DNA of 64,000 bases from Streptomyces lavendulae subsp. lavendulae. Lineage in GTDB: Bacteria > Actinomycetota > Actinomycetes > Streptomycetales > Streptomycetaceae. Positions within the stretch are counted from its first letter, which is position 1. The number at the start of each line of letters is the position of its first letter. A program made the position numbers and the translations under genes. The notes below the pieces were generated by a model that saw nothing but the letters and a program-made list of their open reading frames with translations, ran no database searches and was not told the origin of the DNA. Below are positions 43,091 through 52,292 of this stretch, one piece after another. Where the stretch lies: the NCBI RefSeq assembly GCF_002803845.1, contig NZ_CP024985.1:2046001-2110000 (forward strand), in the 5' to 3' direction.

Positions 43091-44338
43091 ATGGGGGTTG
43101 CCACAACTCCGTCGTACGACCGCCGGGCGTCCGCCTCCCTCTTCTCCCGTCTGCGGACGGCAAGAGGGCAGGCCGACCCCTTCCCGATATACGCCGAGCT
43201 CCTCGCGCGGGGTGAGGTGGTCCCCGCCCCCTGGGGCGGCTTCGCCGTCACCGGCTTCGCCGCCTGCGACCAGGTCCTGCGCAGCCGTCAGTGGCTGGAG
43301 CCCGACCGGGAGTGGCGGGAGCGCCAGGGGCCCGGGACGCGCTGGAACGCGCCCTCCTCGCGCGAGATGAGCAACACGCTCGCCGCCCTCAACGCCCCGG
43401 ACCACACCAGGGTGCGCCGGGCGGCGGGCACGTTCGACCGGTCCACCGTGGAGCGCATCGGCCGCAATGTGGAACGGAGCGCGGATCGGCTCCTCGACGC
43501 CTTCACCGAGCGAATACGCACCGGCGAGGCGGACTTCGCGGAGCTCGTCTGCGAGGAGCTGCCGGTCGCCACCATAGGGGACTGGCTCGGACTGCCGCGG
43601 GCCGACTGGGCCATGCTCCGCCAGTTGACGCACGATCAGGTCTTCACCCAGGAACTGCTGCCGTCGGCCAGCCAGCTGGCCCTGTCCGACACGGCCACCG
43701 CCGAACTCCGCGCCTATTTCATGGAGCTGGTGCGCGACCGGCGCTCCCACCCCGGGAACGACCCGGTCACCGGGTGGATCCGGACGTGGGACGAGATCGA
43801 GCCCGACCGGGACAAGGCCGACGAGGCGGTCTACTTCCTGGTGCTGTTCGTCCTGCTGGCCGCCCTGGAGACCACGGCGACCCTCCTGTCGACGATGACG
43901 CTGCGGCTCGTCGAGAGCCCGGAGCGCTGGGACATGGTCGCCGACGACCCGGACCTCGTCCCCGGGTTCGTTGAAGAAACGCTTCGCTACGACCCGCCCA
44001 CCCACGTGATCAGCCGGGTCGCCCCGCACGACACCGTACTGGGGGGCATCGAGATCCGCCGGGACGAGATGGTCCACCTCATGGTCGGGGCGGCGCACCG
44101 GGACCCGGCCAGGCACGGTGACCCGGACCGGTTCGACCCCGCACGCGTACCCGGCCACCTCGCCTTCAGCGGCGGCATCCACTACTGCCTCGGCGCGCCG
44201 CTGGCCCGCCTCGAAGCCCAGACCCTGCTCCGCCAGCTGATCCGGCGCCTTCCCCGTCTCACCCTCGTACGCCCCCCGTCGATGGCGCCCCGCGTGGCGT
44301 TCCGGCGCCTCCTGAACCTGGACGTGGCCCTCGCATGA
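43091..44338 (+). CDS. Cytochrome P450 (conservon-associated, possibly CYP154-like)
   Basis: This 415-aa P450 has complete motifs: I-helix LLAALETTATL, K-helix EETLRYDPP (EXXR intact) and haem loop LAFSGGIHYCLGAPLARLE. I placed the start at ATG 43091 because AAAGGAG lies 8 bases upstream; the frame is open to 43022. It lies 104 nt after the CYP157-like gene and overlaps the enoyl-CoA hydratase-like gene by ATGA. Substrate is unknown. Pairing of a CYP157-like and a normal P450 with a conservon is known in Streptomyces. Confidence 0.93.
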   Translation: MGVATTPSYDRRASASLFSRLRTARGQADPFPIYAELLARGEVVPAPWGGFAVTGFAACDQVLRSRQWLEPDREWRERQGPGTRWNAPSSREMSNTLAALNAPDHTRVRRAAGTFDRSTVERIGRNVERSADRLLDAFTERIRTGEADFAELVCEELPVATIGDWLGLPRADWAMLRQLTHDQVFTQELLPSASQLALSDTATAELRAYFMELVRDRRSHPGNDPVTGWIRTWDEIEPDRDKADEAVYFLVLFVLLAALETTATLLSTMTLRLVESPERWDMVADDPDLVPGFVEETLRYDPPTHVISRVAPHDTVLGGIEIRRDEMVHLMVGAAHRDPARHGDPDRFDPARVPGHLAFSGGIHYCLGAPLARLEAQTLLRQLIRRLPRLTLVRPPSMAPRVAFRRLLNLDVALA

Positions 44339-45120
44339 CCGAATGCACCCCCTCCCCCGTGCGCACCCGGACCGCGCCCAAGGCGATCCGTGCCGAGCAG
44401 GACGGCCCCGTCCTGCACGTCCGCCTCAACCCGTGGGGGCAGGACGACACGCTGGACACCGCGGTCCTCGACGACCTCATCTCCCTGCTCGACGACCTCC
44501 ACGAGAGACCCGACGTCCGGATCCTGACGCTGTCGTCGCTGGGTCCGGACTTCTGCCTGGGTGCCGACCGCGACGAGTACCGGGAGGCGCTGGCCGACGA
44601 TCCGTCGGGGGCGGCCCTGCGGCGCATCGCCGACAAGGCGCACCGCCTGTGCCAGGCCCTGGAGACCACCCACGCGGTCACCATCGCCCGGCTGCACGGG
44701 CGGGTCATCGGCGCGGGCCTGGCCCTCGCCGCCTTCTGCGATCTGCGCGCGGGGGCCGACGACAGCCGCTTCCGCATGCCGGAGGTCGGCATCGGGCTGC
44801 CGCCGGCGTGGGGCGGGGCGATGGGGCGCCTGGTCTCCGAGGCCGGCACCTCCAGGATCCGCGAGCTCATGCTCACCTGTGACGTCTTCGACGCCGACAC
44901 CGCCCAGCGGATCGGTCTGCTCCACCGGACCGCCCCGCTCGACCGGCTGGACAAGGTGATCGACTCCTGGACCAGGCCCCTCGTGCGGCGTTCGCCCGAA
45001 GCGCTCGTGCTGACCAAACGGATGCTGGCCGGCTTCGCGCGGGCGGACCGGACCGCGGACGTCTCCCTGCTCGACTCCCATCTCCTGTCGGCCGCCCTCC
45101 GCGGGCACGCCGGGGGCTGA
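44335..45120 (+). CDS. Enoyl-CoA hydratase/isomerase-family protein
   Basis: This 261-aa crotonase-fold protein has an oxyanion-hole segment LGPDFCLGADRDEY and the second HGRVIGAGLALAAFCDLRAG, then RMPEVGIGLPPAWGG. Position-specific catalytic Glu residues cannot be assigned with certainty, so hydratase versus other crotonase activity is open. ATG 44335 overlaps the P450 stop (ATGA), so the two are co-translated and likely act on the same small molecule. It ends close to the convergent FAD-oxidoreductase gene. Confidence 0.9.
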   Translation: MTECTPSPVRTRTAPKAIRAEQDGPVLHVRLNPWGQDDTLDTAVLDDLISLLDDLHERPDVRILTLSSLGPDFCLGADRDEYREALADDPSGAALRRIADKAHRLCQALETTHAVTIARLHGRVIGAGLALAAFCDLRAGADDSRFRMPEVGIGLPPAWGGAMGRLVSEAGTSRIRELMLTCDVFDADTAQRIGLLHRTAPLDRLDKVIDSWTRPLVRRSPEALVLTKRMLAGFARADRTADVSLLDSHLLSAALRGHAGG

Positions 45121-45156
45121 TCCCCCCGGGCCGCCGCGGGCGTCCGGCCCGTCGGG

Positions 45157-46449
45157 TCAGGTGCCCGCGCGCGTGGCCGGCGCGGACGCCCGGCGGTACC
45201 CGATGTTGACGGCGGCGGCCCTGGCCAGCGCTGCGGGGTTCAGGAAGCGCAGCGGGCCGATCAGGCGGGAGGCGAACAGGTACATGTGCCGCGCCATCGC
45301 CTCGTCGCGGGCCGCCGCCGAGAAGACCAGCCGTTCCCCGGGGTTGAACGGGCGGGCCCTGGCGAAGTCGACGGCCAGGTTCTGGTGGCCGCGCAGCCGG
45401 CGGCGGTGGGTACGGGCGTACGCCGCGAGGGATCGGTCGAGGTCGCCCCGGCCGGTGGCCGCGGGGGCGACCGCCTCGGCCAGCCACTGCGCGGACTGCA
45501 GGGCCCACCCGCAGCCCACCCCCCACAGCGGATCCCCGGTCAGGGCGGCGTCACCGATCAGCGCGATGCCCGGGGCGGTCGGATCGCGGGTGACCAGGGG
45601 GTAGTCGACCGTTCCGATGATCTTGCTGACGCGTTCGGCGGAGTCCACGGGCGGCGCCTCGGGCAGGGCGCGGACGAACGAGAGGAAGCTCCCCTCCAGG
45701 TCCTCCCGGAAGGCGGGCAGCCGCTTCTTGTCCGGGAGCACCGCGAGGACCGTCACCCCGTCGTCGTTGGGGAACGCGTAGGCCATGTCGGGTTCGAGGA
45801 ACCAGGTCCGGCCGATCCCGCCGGGCAGCGGGAGGCCGCGGAAGTGGGCGAGGTAGCCGAAGCGGCCGTTCTCGTGCAGCCGGGTGGGCACCCCGGCGAG
45901 CGTGGCCACGGCCGAGTCCTTGCCGTCGGCGCCGACCACCAGGCGGGCCCGGATCTCCCGTTCGCCCTTCGGCGTGGACGCGCGCACGCCCACGGTCCGC
46001 CCTGCTTCCCGGACCAGCCCGGTCACCCGGTGGCCGGCGAGCAGGTCCACGCCGGGGGTACCCGCCGCACGGGCCCTGATCAGCGGGTCGAGGACGCTGC
46101 GCCGGATGTTGTACGCGTACGGGAGCCCGGGCCCGCCCGGCACGGCCCTCGGCTCGATCCAGCCCCAGCGGGTGTACCAGCGGGCCTCGTTGCGGACGGC
46201 CCCCGCCTCTTCGAGGGCGGGGACGAGGCCGAGTTCGTCCAGCACCGGGTAGGCGTTGGCCGTGAGGGAGTGGGTGCACAGCACCTTGTACGCGCCGGGG
46301 TCCGAGCGGCGCTCCAGCAGCGCGACGCGGACCCCGCGCCGGGCGAGCAGGATCGCCGCGGCGCTGCCGCCCGGGCCCGCTCCGCTGATGACGACGTCGT
46401 AGTCGTGTCCCGCGCTCTCGGGGTTGGTCAAGCTCTCGGGGTTGGTCAT
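45157..46449 (-). CDS. FAD-dependent oxidoreductase (geranylgeranyl-reductase/halogenase-like)
   Basis: This 430-aa flavoprotein has the FAD Rossmann motif VVISGAGPGGSAAAILLARRG at its N terminus, an RLVVGADGKDSAVA middle motif and GIALIGDAALTGDPLWGVG near residue 300, typical of the group that includes geranylgeranyl reductases, aromatic hydroxylases and flavin halogenases. The KxWxIP halogenase motif is not seen, so a hydroxylase/desaturase/reductase role is preferred. The N terminus repeats TNPES (an 18-bp direct repeat at the start). It is the last gene of the minus-strand arm of the biosynthetic cluster, 93 nt after the MFS gene. Confidence 0.88.
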   Translation of the reverse strand: MTNPESLTNPESAGHDYDVVISGAGPGGSAAAILLARRGVRVALLERRSDPGAYKVLCTHSLTANAYPVLDELGLVPALEEAGAVRNEARWYTRWGWIEPRAVPGGPGLPYAYNIRRSVLDPLIRARAAGTPGVDLLAGHRVTGLVREAGRTVGVRASTPKGEREIRARLVVGADGKDSAVATLAGVPTRLHENGRFGYLAHFRGLPLPGGIGRTWFLEPDMAYAFPNDDGVTVLAVLPDKKRLPAFREDLEGSFLSFVRALPEAPPVDSAERVSKIIGTVDYPLVTRDPTAPGIALIGDAALTGDPLWGVGCGWALQSAQWLAEAVAPAATGRGDLDRSLAAYARTHRRRLRGHQNLAVDFARARPFNPGERLVFSAAARDEAMARHMYLFASRLIGPLRFLNPAALARAAAVNIGYRRASAPATRAGT

Positions 46450-46542
46450 GCGCTGATCGCTCCCTTCGGGTGGTGCACCGGCGCCGCTGTCAGGAACATG
46501 CCCAACTGTAGGCGTCCCGGGGCGCCGGTGACCGTCACCGGG

Positions 46543-47790
46543 CTACGGTTTCTCCGGTGCCCGGTTCAGGGCGCGGACCGCCGGGACGCTCAGCATCACG
46601 CCGATGCACACCACGCCCACGGCCGAGGAGAACAGCAGGACCCGGTCCGCCCCGAAGGCGGAGGCCGCCGGGCCCGCCAGGGCGCGGCCCACGGGGATGA
46701 CCATGATGGAGCCGGCCACGTCGTAGGCGGAGACGCGGCTCAGCACGGCCAGCGGGATGTGGGACTGCACGCTCGTCGCCCACATGACGCCCCAGAACGC
46801 GAACCCGCAGCCCGCCACCGCCCCGGTCAGGGCCGTCACGGTGAAGTTCCAGCCCAGCGCGGGGGCGAGGGGGTTGAGGGAGAAGAAGAACATCGCGCAG
46901 GCCCCCGCGACGAGCGGGCGGCGGGGCCGGACCCGCATGCCGAGCAGGCCGCCGACGATCGTCCCGGCGCCGTCGGCCGAGGCGATCCAGCCGTATCCCC
47001 CGGCGCCGTGCTGTTCGGTGAGCAGGGTCGCGCCCAGCGGGAGGGCCGGGCCGAAGACGAAGAGGCCGTACACCGCCCATACGGAGATGACCCCCCACAG
47101 CCAGGCACGGGAGCGGAACTCGTGCCATCCGGTCGCCAGCCGCTGCCACATCGGGGCGTCGCTCGCGTCCCGGGCGGTGCCGAGCCCGCGCAGCGGCGCC
47201 AGGCCCAGGGCGCTGAGCGCGTACGCCGCCGCGATGACCACGAAGGATCCCGCGACGTTCCAGTAGGCCACGAGGAGACCGGCGATGCCGGGGCCGAGCA
47301 GGGTGCAGATGGCCTCGGAGATCCGCAGGAGGGCGTTGGCCCGCTGGATGTCCTCGGCGACCCGGGGGACCAGGCTCGCCAGGCCCGGCTGGAACATGGC
47401 GGTGGCGGCGCCGCTGAGGGCCAGCAGCGCCATGACGTGCCACAGGCGTACGTGGGAGCCGGCCAGCAGCAGTGCCAGCGCGAGCATGACCACCGTGCGC
47501 ACCACGTCCGCGCCGACCATCATCACCTGCGGGGTGAACCGGTCGGCGAGGACCCCGCCGAACAGCACGAGCAGCACGATCGGCGCCATCCACGCGGCGA
47601 GCGCGTATCCGACGCCGGACGCCCCGTACCCCGTGCCGAGCACGGCGGTGGTCAGCGACACCATCAGCATGCCGTCGCCGAGCAGCGAGGTGCTGCGGGC
47701 GGTGAAGAACAGCCGGAACCGGCCGGAGCGCCACGGGCTGGGCGCAGGGGCCTGCCGGTCCCGCTGCGCGGTTGCCTCATCCATCGTCAT
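46543..47790 (-). CDS. MFS transporter
   Basis: This 415-aa protein resembles the MFS_3/enterobactin-exporter type, with many hydrophobic helices. A DRFTPQVMMVGADVVRT loop after the second or third helix fits the MFS A-like motif (GxLaDR...). ATG 47790 overlaps the condensation-like gene stop (ATGA). It probably exports the product of the cluster, which would also give self-protection. Substrate is inferred from position only. Confidence 0.92.
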   Translation of the reverse strand: MTMDEATAQRDRQAPAPSPWRSGRFRLFFTARSTSLLGDGMLMVSLTTAVLGTGYGASGVGYALAAWMAPIVLLVLFGGVLADRFTPQVMMVGADVVRTVVMLALALLLAGSHVRLWHVMALLALSGAATAMFQPGLASLVPRVAEDIQRANALLRISEAICTLLGPGIAGLLVAYWNVAGSFVVIAAAYALSALGLAPLRGLGTARDASDAPMWQRLATGWHEFRSRAWLWGVISVWAVYGLFVFGPALPLGATLLTEQHGAGGYGWIASADGAGTIVGGLLGMRVRPRRPLVAGACAMFFFSLNPLAPALGWNFTVTALTGAVAGCGFAFWGVMWATSVQSHIPLAVLSRVSAYDVAGSIMVIPVGRALAGPAASAFGADRVLLFSSAVGVVCIGVMLSVPAVRALNRAPEKP

Positions 47791-49580
47791 GTCACATCGG
47801 CCTGCCGGCCGGTCCCTTCGCCGAGTATCTGCCGGTGGAGCCATGCACGGGTCCGGTCCGCCTCCGCGGGCGGGTGCCGGACGATCACGTACCGGCCCGG
47901 GGCCAGTACTCCGGGGCGGCCGGGGAGCGCGTCCATCAGCGCGGCGTGGGCCCGCGCCGGGGTGAGCGGGGTGTCGCCCGCCGCGATGTACGCCGTCAGG
48001 GCGTTCCGCGTCGGCGCGCTCCCGGCCGGGGCGTCCGCGGTGACGTGGACGGGCAGGCCGTCCAGGGCCCGGCTCAGCGTGGCGGCCACGAGCGGCGGCG
48101 ACGTCCAGGAGCCGTCCACCCGGAGCCACTCTGGGCCGCGTTCCGCCGGCCGGACCCCCGTCGCCGAGGTGAGCGAGGCGAGCGGTACGTCCTGCGTGGC
48201 GGCCGCTTCCAGGAGCCGTACCAGACCGGTGAGGAGGCCCTCTGCTTCCGCACGCCCGAACAGCTCGGGGTCGGCCCACATGCCGAGGTGCAGCAGGGGG
48301 CCGGTCGCGTGGACGAAGGTGAGCAGGCGGGTCGGCAGGACCTGCTCGGGGCCCCAGGTCAGCTCCAGCTCGGGCCCGTCCGGGTCCCGGTCCGCGGCCC
48401 CGGACTCCCCCGGGGCGGCCCGCGGGCCGTCCGCGGTGAGGGAGGCCACGGTGGGCGGGAGCGTGCTCACGTCGTTGAACACGACGTCGCGCGCGAACCT
48501 GCTGCCGCGCTCGTAGGTGGCCCCGTCGATCACCTCCCACAGGCGGAGCGCGTCGAACCGGCTGTGCCGGTAGGCGTTGAGGGCGGCTCCCCAGGCCTTC
48601 TTGAGGAGCGCGTCGAAGGACGGCACCCGTACGTCGAGGGAGAGCAGGGCGTCTTGGGAAAGGGTGTTCACCGAGCGCGCGAGCCGGGGGTGGTACCGGT
48701 TGGAGGTCGGGGCGGCGATGACGCAGGCTTCCTGCCCGGCGCGGTGGGCGACGAGCGCGCACCAGGCGGTCAGCAGCACGGTGGACGGCAGGGCGCCGGT
48801 GCGTGCGGCCACCCGGGCCAGCGCGCGGGCGGCCCGCCGCGACCGGAGGGTGAGCAGGGGCGTGCCTACCTCGGTGCCCTCGGCACCCGGCTCCGCGAAC
48901 ATCGCCTGGGGGCCGGTGCGGATGATCCGCTCCCAGTGCCGCAGCGATGCCTCGGACGTGCGCAGACCGGCCGGGGTGGCCTCCTCGGCGGCGAGGTCGA
49001 GGGGGGTGAGCGAGGCGGGCGGCCCGAGCTCCTCCCCCGCGAGCAGGGCGAGCCATTCCTCCTTCAGCACGGCGAGGGCGCCTGCGTCGGTCACGGCGTG
49101 GCTGGCCGCCATGGCCACGGACACGGGCGCGCCGGCGCGTGTCAGCAGGCGGATGCGCAGGGGGAAGTCCCGGTCCAGGTGGAAGCGTTCCTCGCGGGCC
49201 CGGCGGGCCAGCGACTCGGCGTACCCGAGGACGTCGTCGGGGAGTTCCGCGTGGTCGAGGACGGTGACGGCGAACCGTCCCGCGGACGCGACGGCCTGCT
49301 CGCGGGGCGTGCCGCCGGGGGCGTGCGGGAAGGTGGTGCGCAGGGCCTCGTGCCGTACGACGAGGGAGCGCAGGGCTTCGACCACCGAGTCCGTCCGGGT
49401 CCCCACGGGGACCGGCCACACGTCGTGGATGTTGATGTGGGCGGGCTCGTCCCGCAGCATGCAGCGGATCATGTTGGCCTGCCCCATCGTGACGGGGCCC
49501 CGGCGCTCCTCCCCGCCCGCGTAGGTGACGGTGAGGGTGTGCGTGCTCCCCGGCGTGCGGGGGCGGCTCATGCGGTGCAT
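47787..49580 (-). CDS. Stand-alone condensation-domain-like protein
   Basis: This 597-aa protein has the fold markers of an NRPS condensation domain: MGQANMIRCML (C1-like), RHEALRTTF (C2), VAMAASHAVTDAGAL at the active-site position and APTSNRYHPRL (C5-like) later. The catalytic HHxxxDG reads SHAVTDAG, so the second His and the Asp remain but the first His is Ser. It could condense carrier-bound amino acid with an amine or act as an acyltransferase. The start is ATG 49580 (GGGAG 8 bases upstream), with ATG 49571 as the alternative overlapping the previous stop. There is no adenylation domain. Confidence 0.83.
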   Translation of the reverse strand: MHRMSRPRTPGSTHTLTVTYAGGEERRGPVTMGQANMIRCMLRDEPAHINIHDVWPVPVGTRTDSVVEALRSLVVRHEALRTTFPHAPGGTPREQAVASAGRFAVTVLDHAELPDDVLGYAESLARRAREERFHLDRDFPLRIRLLTRAGAPVSVAMAASHAVTDAGALAVLKEEWLALLAGEELGPPASLTPLDLAAEEATPAGLRTSEASLRHWERIIRTGPQAMFAEPGAEGTEVGTPLLTLRSRRAARALARVAARTGALPSTVLLTAWCALVAHRAGQEACVIAAPTSNRYHPRLARSVNTLSQDALLSLDVRVPSFDALLKKAWGAALNAYRHSRFDALRLWEVIDGATYERGSRFARDVVFNDVSTLPPTVASLTADGPRAAPGESGAADRDPDGPELELTWGPEQVLPTRLLTFVHATGPLLHLGMWADPELFGRAEAEGLLTGLVRLLEAAATQDVPLASLTSATGVRPAERGPEWLRVDGSWTSPPLVAATLSRALDGLPVHVTADAPAGSAPTRNALTAYIAAGDTPLTPARAHAALMDALPGRPGVLAPGRYVIVRHPPAEADRTRAWLHRQILGEGTGRQADVT

Positions 49581-50905
49581 CGCGCGGACTCCCGGTGCTG
49601 CGGGACCGGGCGGCCGTGCGTGCGGCTCGCGCGGGTCAGGTCCTGCCAGGCGTCGGCCAGGAGGGCGAAGTCCTCCATGTCCCGGCGGGCTTCGTCGAGG
49701 AGCCGGTCGCGGCGGGCGGTGAGCGCGTCGGCGGCCGTGGCGTAGCGGCCGCCCAGGGTCCGGTACGAGCGGTCTAGGACGTCGAGCCGTCTGGCGCCCT
49801 CCGCGGGGGCCGTGCGGGCGCCGTCCCTGAGCAGGGCGGCGACGGCGGCGGTGCGGACGTGGCCGTCGGGGTCGAGCAGCGCGTCCCCGGCGCGCCTCGT
49901 CGCGGCGTACACGGTGTCGAGGTGGGGGCCGAGGAGGAGGAACTTGGCGAAGCGCAGCTGGTAGGCGAGGAAGCCCTCGTCGGAACGGCGTTCGCCGGTG
50001 TGGAAGTTGACGATGTGCCGGTTGTGGAGGACGCCCGGCAGCCGTGCGTCGTGGACCAGGTGGAGGAGGAAGTAGTCGCTGCCGATGGTGTCGGTGGCCG
50101 GCGGCAGCGGCACCCGGCCGTAGACCTCCCGGTCGAGGGCGATGTTGCACATGTCGACGCGTGTCGGGCTGACGCTGGTGAGGGTGGTGCGGTCGCCGCC
50201 GAACGCGGTGGTCCCGGCGCCCCTGAAGGACTCCGCGATCAGGTTCCTGCGCCAGATCTCCGGGTGGTCCGCGGGGACCGAGAGGCCCACCACGTCCTCG
50301 TAGACGGACGGGTCGAGGCGCTGGATCTCCGCCACGTCCACGGACATCTCGCCGACGAAGGAGCCGCCGACCAGGGCCACCGGCCGGTCCGCGCAGGCGG
50401 GGTCGAGCCTGCTGCGGGTGACGAGGGCGGACACGTCGGCGGCGCGCCGCCCGAGGGAGGCCAGCTCGTGGTGGAGGGGGAAGACCGGCTGCCCGTCGAG
50501 GTACTGGTAGCGGCTGTCGGAGTCCCGGCGGTGGACCGAGGTGCAGCCCAGGGCCTCCGCGATGAGGAAGGCGCGGTTGGTGCAGGCTCCGTAGGAGACG
50601 CGGGACGGCAGCATCAGGTCGAGCAGCTGTTCGGGCGCGGCGGCTCCGGACCGGGTGATCACCTCGCGCAGGAAGGCCCGCTGCCCGTCCTCGTCGAGGT
50701 GGTGCACGACCACCCCGGGAACCTCGGGCAGGGCGGCGACCGTCTCCCGGTGCCCGGCGAGCGCCGGGGCGTCGCAGGAGTCGAGGACGAGGAGGTGCAC
50801 CTCGGCGCCGAACCGGCGGGCCCCGTACGCGGCCTCCTCGGCGACGGCCCTGATCGTGGCGGCGCAGGGGCGGTTGGTGGGAAGGGTCAGGCAGACACGG
50901 CGCAC
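49568..50905 (-). CDS. DUF6271-like protein
   Basis: This 445-aa protein resembles the DUF6271 group seen in actinomycete biosynthetic loci. The N-terminal third (LTLPTNRPCAATIRAV, then LLVLDSCDAPAL) and a central VHRRDSDSRYQYLDG look like a glycosyltransferase-A-type nucleotide-sugar fold with a DSD metal motif. The C terminus is helical. Catalytic function is unproven. GTG 50905 has GGGAG five bases upstream and overlaps the dioxygenase gene by 19 nt. It may glycosylate the product or act as another transferase. Confidence 0.75.
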   Translation of the reverse strand: MRRVCLTLPTNRPCAATIRAVAEEAAYGARRFGAEVHLLVLDSCDAPALAGHRETVAALPEVPGVVVHHLDEDGQRAFLREVITRSGAAAPEQLLDLMLPSRVSYGACTNRAFLIAEALGCTSVHRRDSDSRYQYLDGQPVFPLHHELASLGRRAADVSALVTRSRLDPACADRPVALVGGSFVGEMSVDVAEIQRLDPSVYEDVVGLSVPADHPEIWRRNLIAESFRGAGTTAFGGDRTTLTSVSPTRVDMCNIALDREVYGRVPLPPATDTIGSDYFLLHLVHDARLPGVLHNRHIVNFHTGERRSDEGFLAYQLRFAKFLLLGPHLDTVYAATRRAGDALLDPDGHVRTAAVAALLRDGARTAPAEGARRLDVLDRSYRTLGGRYATAADALTARRDRLLDEARRDMEDFALLADAWQDLTRASRTHGRPVPQHRESARCTA

Positions 50906-51972
50906 GCCGGCTCCCCGCTCTGGTCGGTGGGGGCCGCGGCGCCCGGCTCGTTCCAGGACGTGAGCCCGAGCAGCCGGCTGCCGAGCTCGTTCAGGGTGGC
51001 CGTGGGGTAGCGCCGGGACTCGTGCAGTACGGGGTCGCCGACCAGGGTGCGGTTCCAGCGCGGGGTCCGCAGGTGCCGCCAGGCGTCGACGCGGGAGTGC
51101 CGCAGCCGCTCGTGTTCCTCCAGGGCCGGCATCATCGACAGGTACTGGACCGCGCGCACCTGATCCCGGGAGACGTTGCGCGCCACGCCGTGGGCGAGCA
51201 GGCCGTTCCAGATCAGCAGGTCCCCGGGGTGCAGGTCGGGGCGTACGACGGGGTACTCGGTCCGGTCGGCGCCGGGCCGCAGGGGGTCCCGGTCGGCGGG
51301 CTGTCCGGCCTTCCAGGCGTCGAACCGGCGGAACAGTTCGGGGCTGCACTGGAAGCCGCCCGTCTCCGGCCGGGTCTCGTTGAGCGCGATGATCCCCTGG
51401 ACCCGCTGCGGCGGGACGCCGAGCGTGGTGTCGATGTCCCAGTGCAGTTCGATGTCGAAGCCGCGGTCCGTGGGCTCGATCAGGGCGCGGTCGCGGTTGC
51501 CGGTGTTGGGCGGGTTGAGGTTGAGCCGGTCCTGGGTGACCCAGAGTTCCTCGCAGTCCCACACGTCGACGAAGGCGTCGTAGACCCGCCGCGCCTGCCG
51601 GTTGTCCCACAGGAGCTGGTGGTGGTACGCCTCCACGAAGCCGTACACGTGCAGTTGCCGGTCCAGGTCGGAGCGCATCGGCCGGTCCTCGTACCAGCTC
51701 TCCGGCCGGTCCGGGTCGAGGCCCTGGAACTCCCAGGTGAAGTCGAGCAGGCGGCGCGCCGCTTCGGCCGGGACCGCCTCGCGGACGATGACGTAGCCGT
51801 ACGTCTGCCAGTGGGCGAAGTCCTCCTCGGACAGCACCCGCAGCGGTCGCGACTTCTTCAGCTCCCGCAGGGTGGTCTGGGCGAGGTAGGACTCGCCGTC
51901 CGCGCTGAAGTACGGCAGGTCCGAGGCGGCGCGGTGGAGACGGGGGCGGCGGCGTGGAGCGGGTGTCGTCAT
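50887..51972 (-). CDS. Phytanoyl-CoA-dioxygenase-family Fe(II)/2-oxoglutarate oxygenase
   Basis: This 361-aa protein has the Fe(II) facial triad: HWD in IELHWDIDTTLG and a distal His in WNGLLAHGVARNVSRDQVRA, with the Arg that would bind 2-oxoglutarate in the same segment. PhyH enzymes often hydroxylate amino acids or carrier-bound substrates in natural-product pathways. ATG 51972 has GGAGGGA upstream. It is the first gene of the minus-strand arm, reading from the divergent promoter region with the dre-like sites. Substrate may be the carrier-protein-bound amino acid (inference). Confidence 0.9.
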   Translation of the reverse strand: MTTPAPRRRPRLHRAASDLPYFSADGESYLAQTTLRELKKSRPLRVLSEEDFAHWQTYGYVIVREAVPAEAARRLLDFTWEFQGLDPDRPESWYEDRPMRSDLDRQLHVYGFVEAYHHQLLWDNRQARRVYDAFVDVWDCEELWVTQDRLNLNPPNTGNRDRALIEPTDRGFDIELHWDIDTTLGVPPQRVQGIIALNETRPETGGFQCSPELFRRFDAWKAGQPADRDPLRPGADRTEYPVVRPDLHPGDLLIWNGLLAHGVARNVSRDQVRAVQYLSMMPALEEHERLRHSRVDAWRHLRTPRWNRTLVGDPVLHESRRYPTATLNELGSRLLGLTSWNEPGAAAPTDQSGEPACAVSA

Positions 51973-52183
51973 GCGGTCCCTCCAGAAAGGGAGTCGGGGC
52001 GGCGGTTCGGCGCGGCGGCGCGCGTGGCCGCGCCGTCGGAAGCTGGGGGGGAGGGGCGGCGGGGACACGCGCGTCCTCGGCGGCGGGACAGCGCGGCGCG
52101 ACCCTCGGCGGAGGCCGGTGGCGGACGGCACGGACGGATGGTCACGCCGTGGCGCGGTTGCGTGGACCGCGCCGATCGGCGGA

Positions 52184-52199
52184 ATTGGTTTAGACCATA
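52184..52199. promoter_or_regulatory. dre-like (DasR-type) palindrome 1
   Basis: The core TGGTTTAGACCA (52186-52197) matches the DasR-responsive-element core TGGTCTAGACCA at 11 of 12 positions. It covers the likely -10 of the dioxygenase promoter. Confidence 0.6.
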
Positions 52200-52276
52200 A
52201 CGGTTGCCAAGTGGCATCTCAATACGCGGAGTTGCCTTGAACCGGAGCCCCTAACTCCGCTCGACCGTCCGGCAGG

Positions 52277-52292
52277 TTTGGTCTAGACAATA
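52277..52292. promoter_or_regulatory. dre-like (DasR-type) palindrome 2
   Basis: The core TGGTCTAGACAA (52279-52290) matches TGGTCTAGACCA at 11 of 12 positions and overlaps the likely -35 of the ligase promoter. It is 93 bp from the first copy. Confidence 0.6.

Noticed and set aside
45157..46449. Flavin-dependent halogenase
   Set aside because: The FAD motif fits but the Trp-containing halogenase motif was not found, so the general oxidoreductase name is kept.
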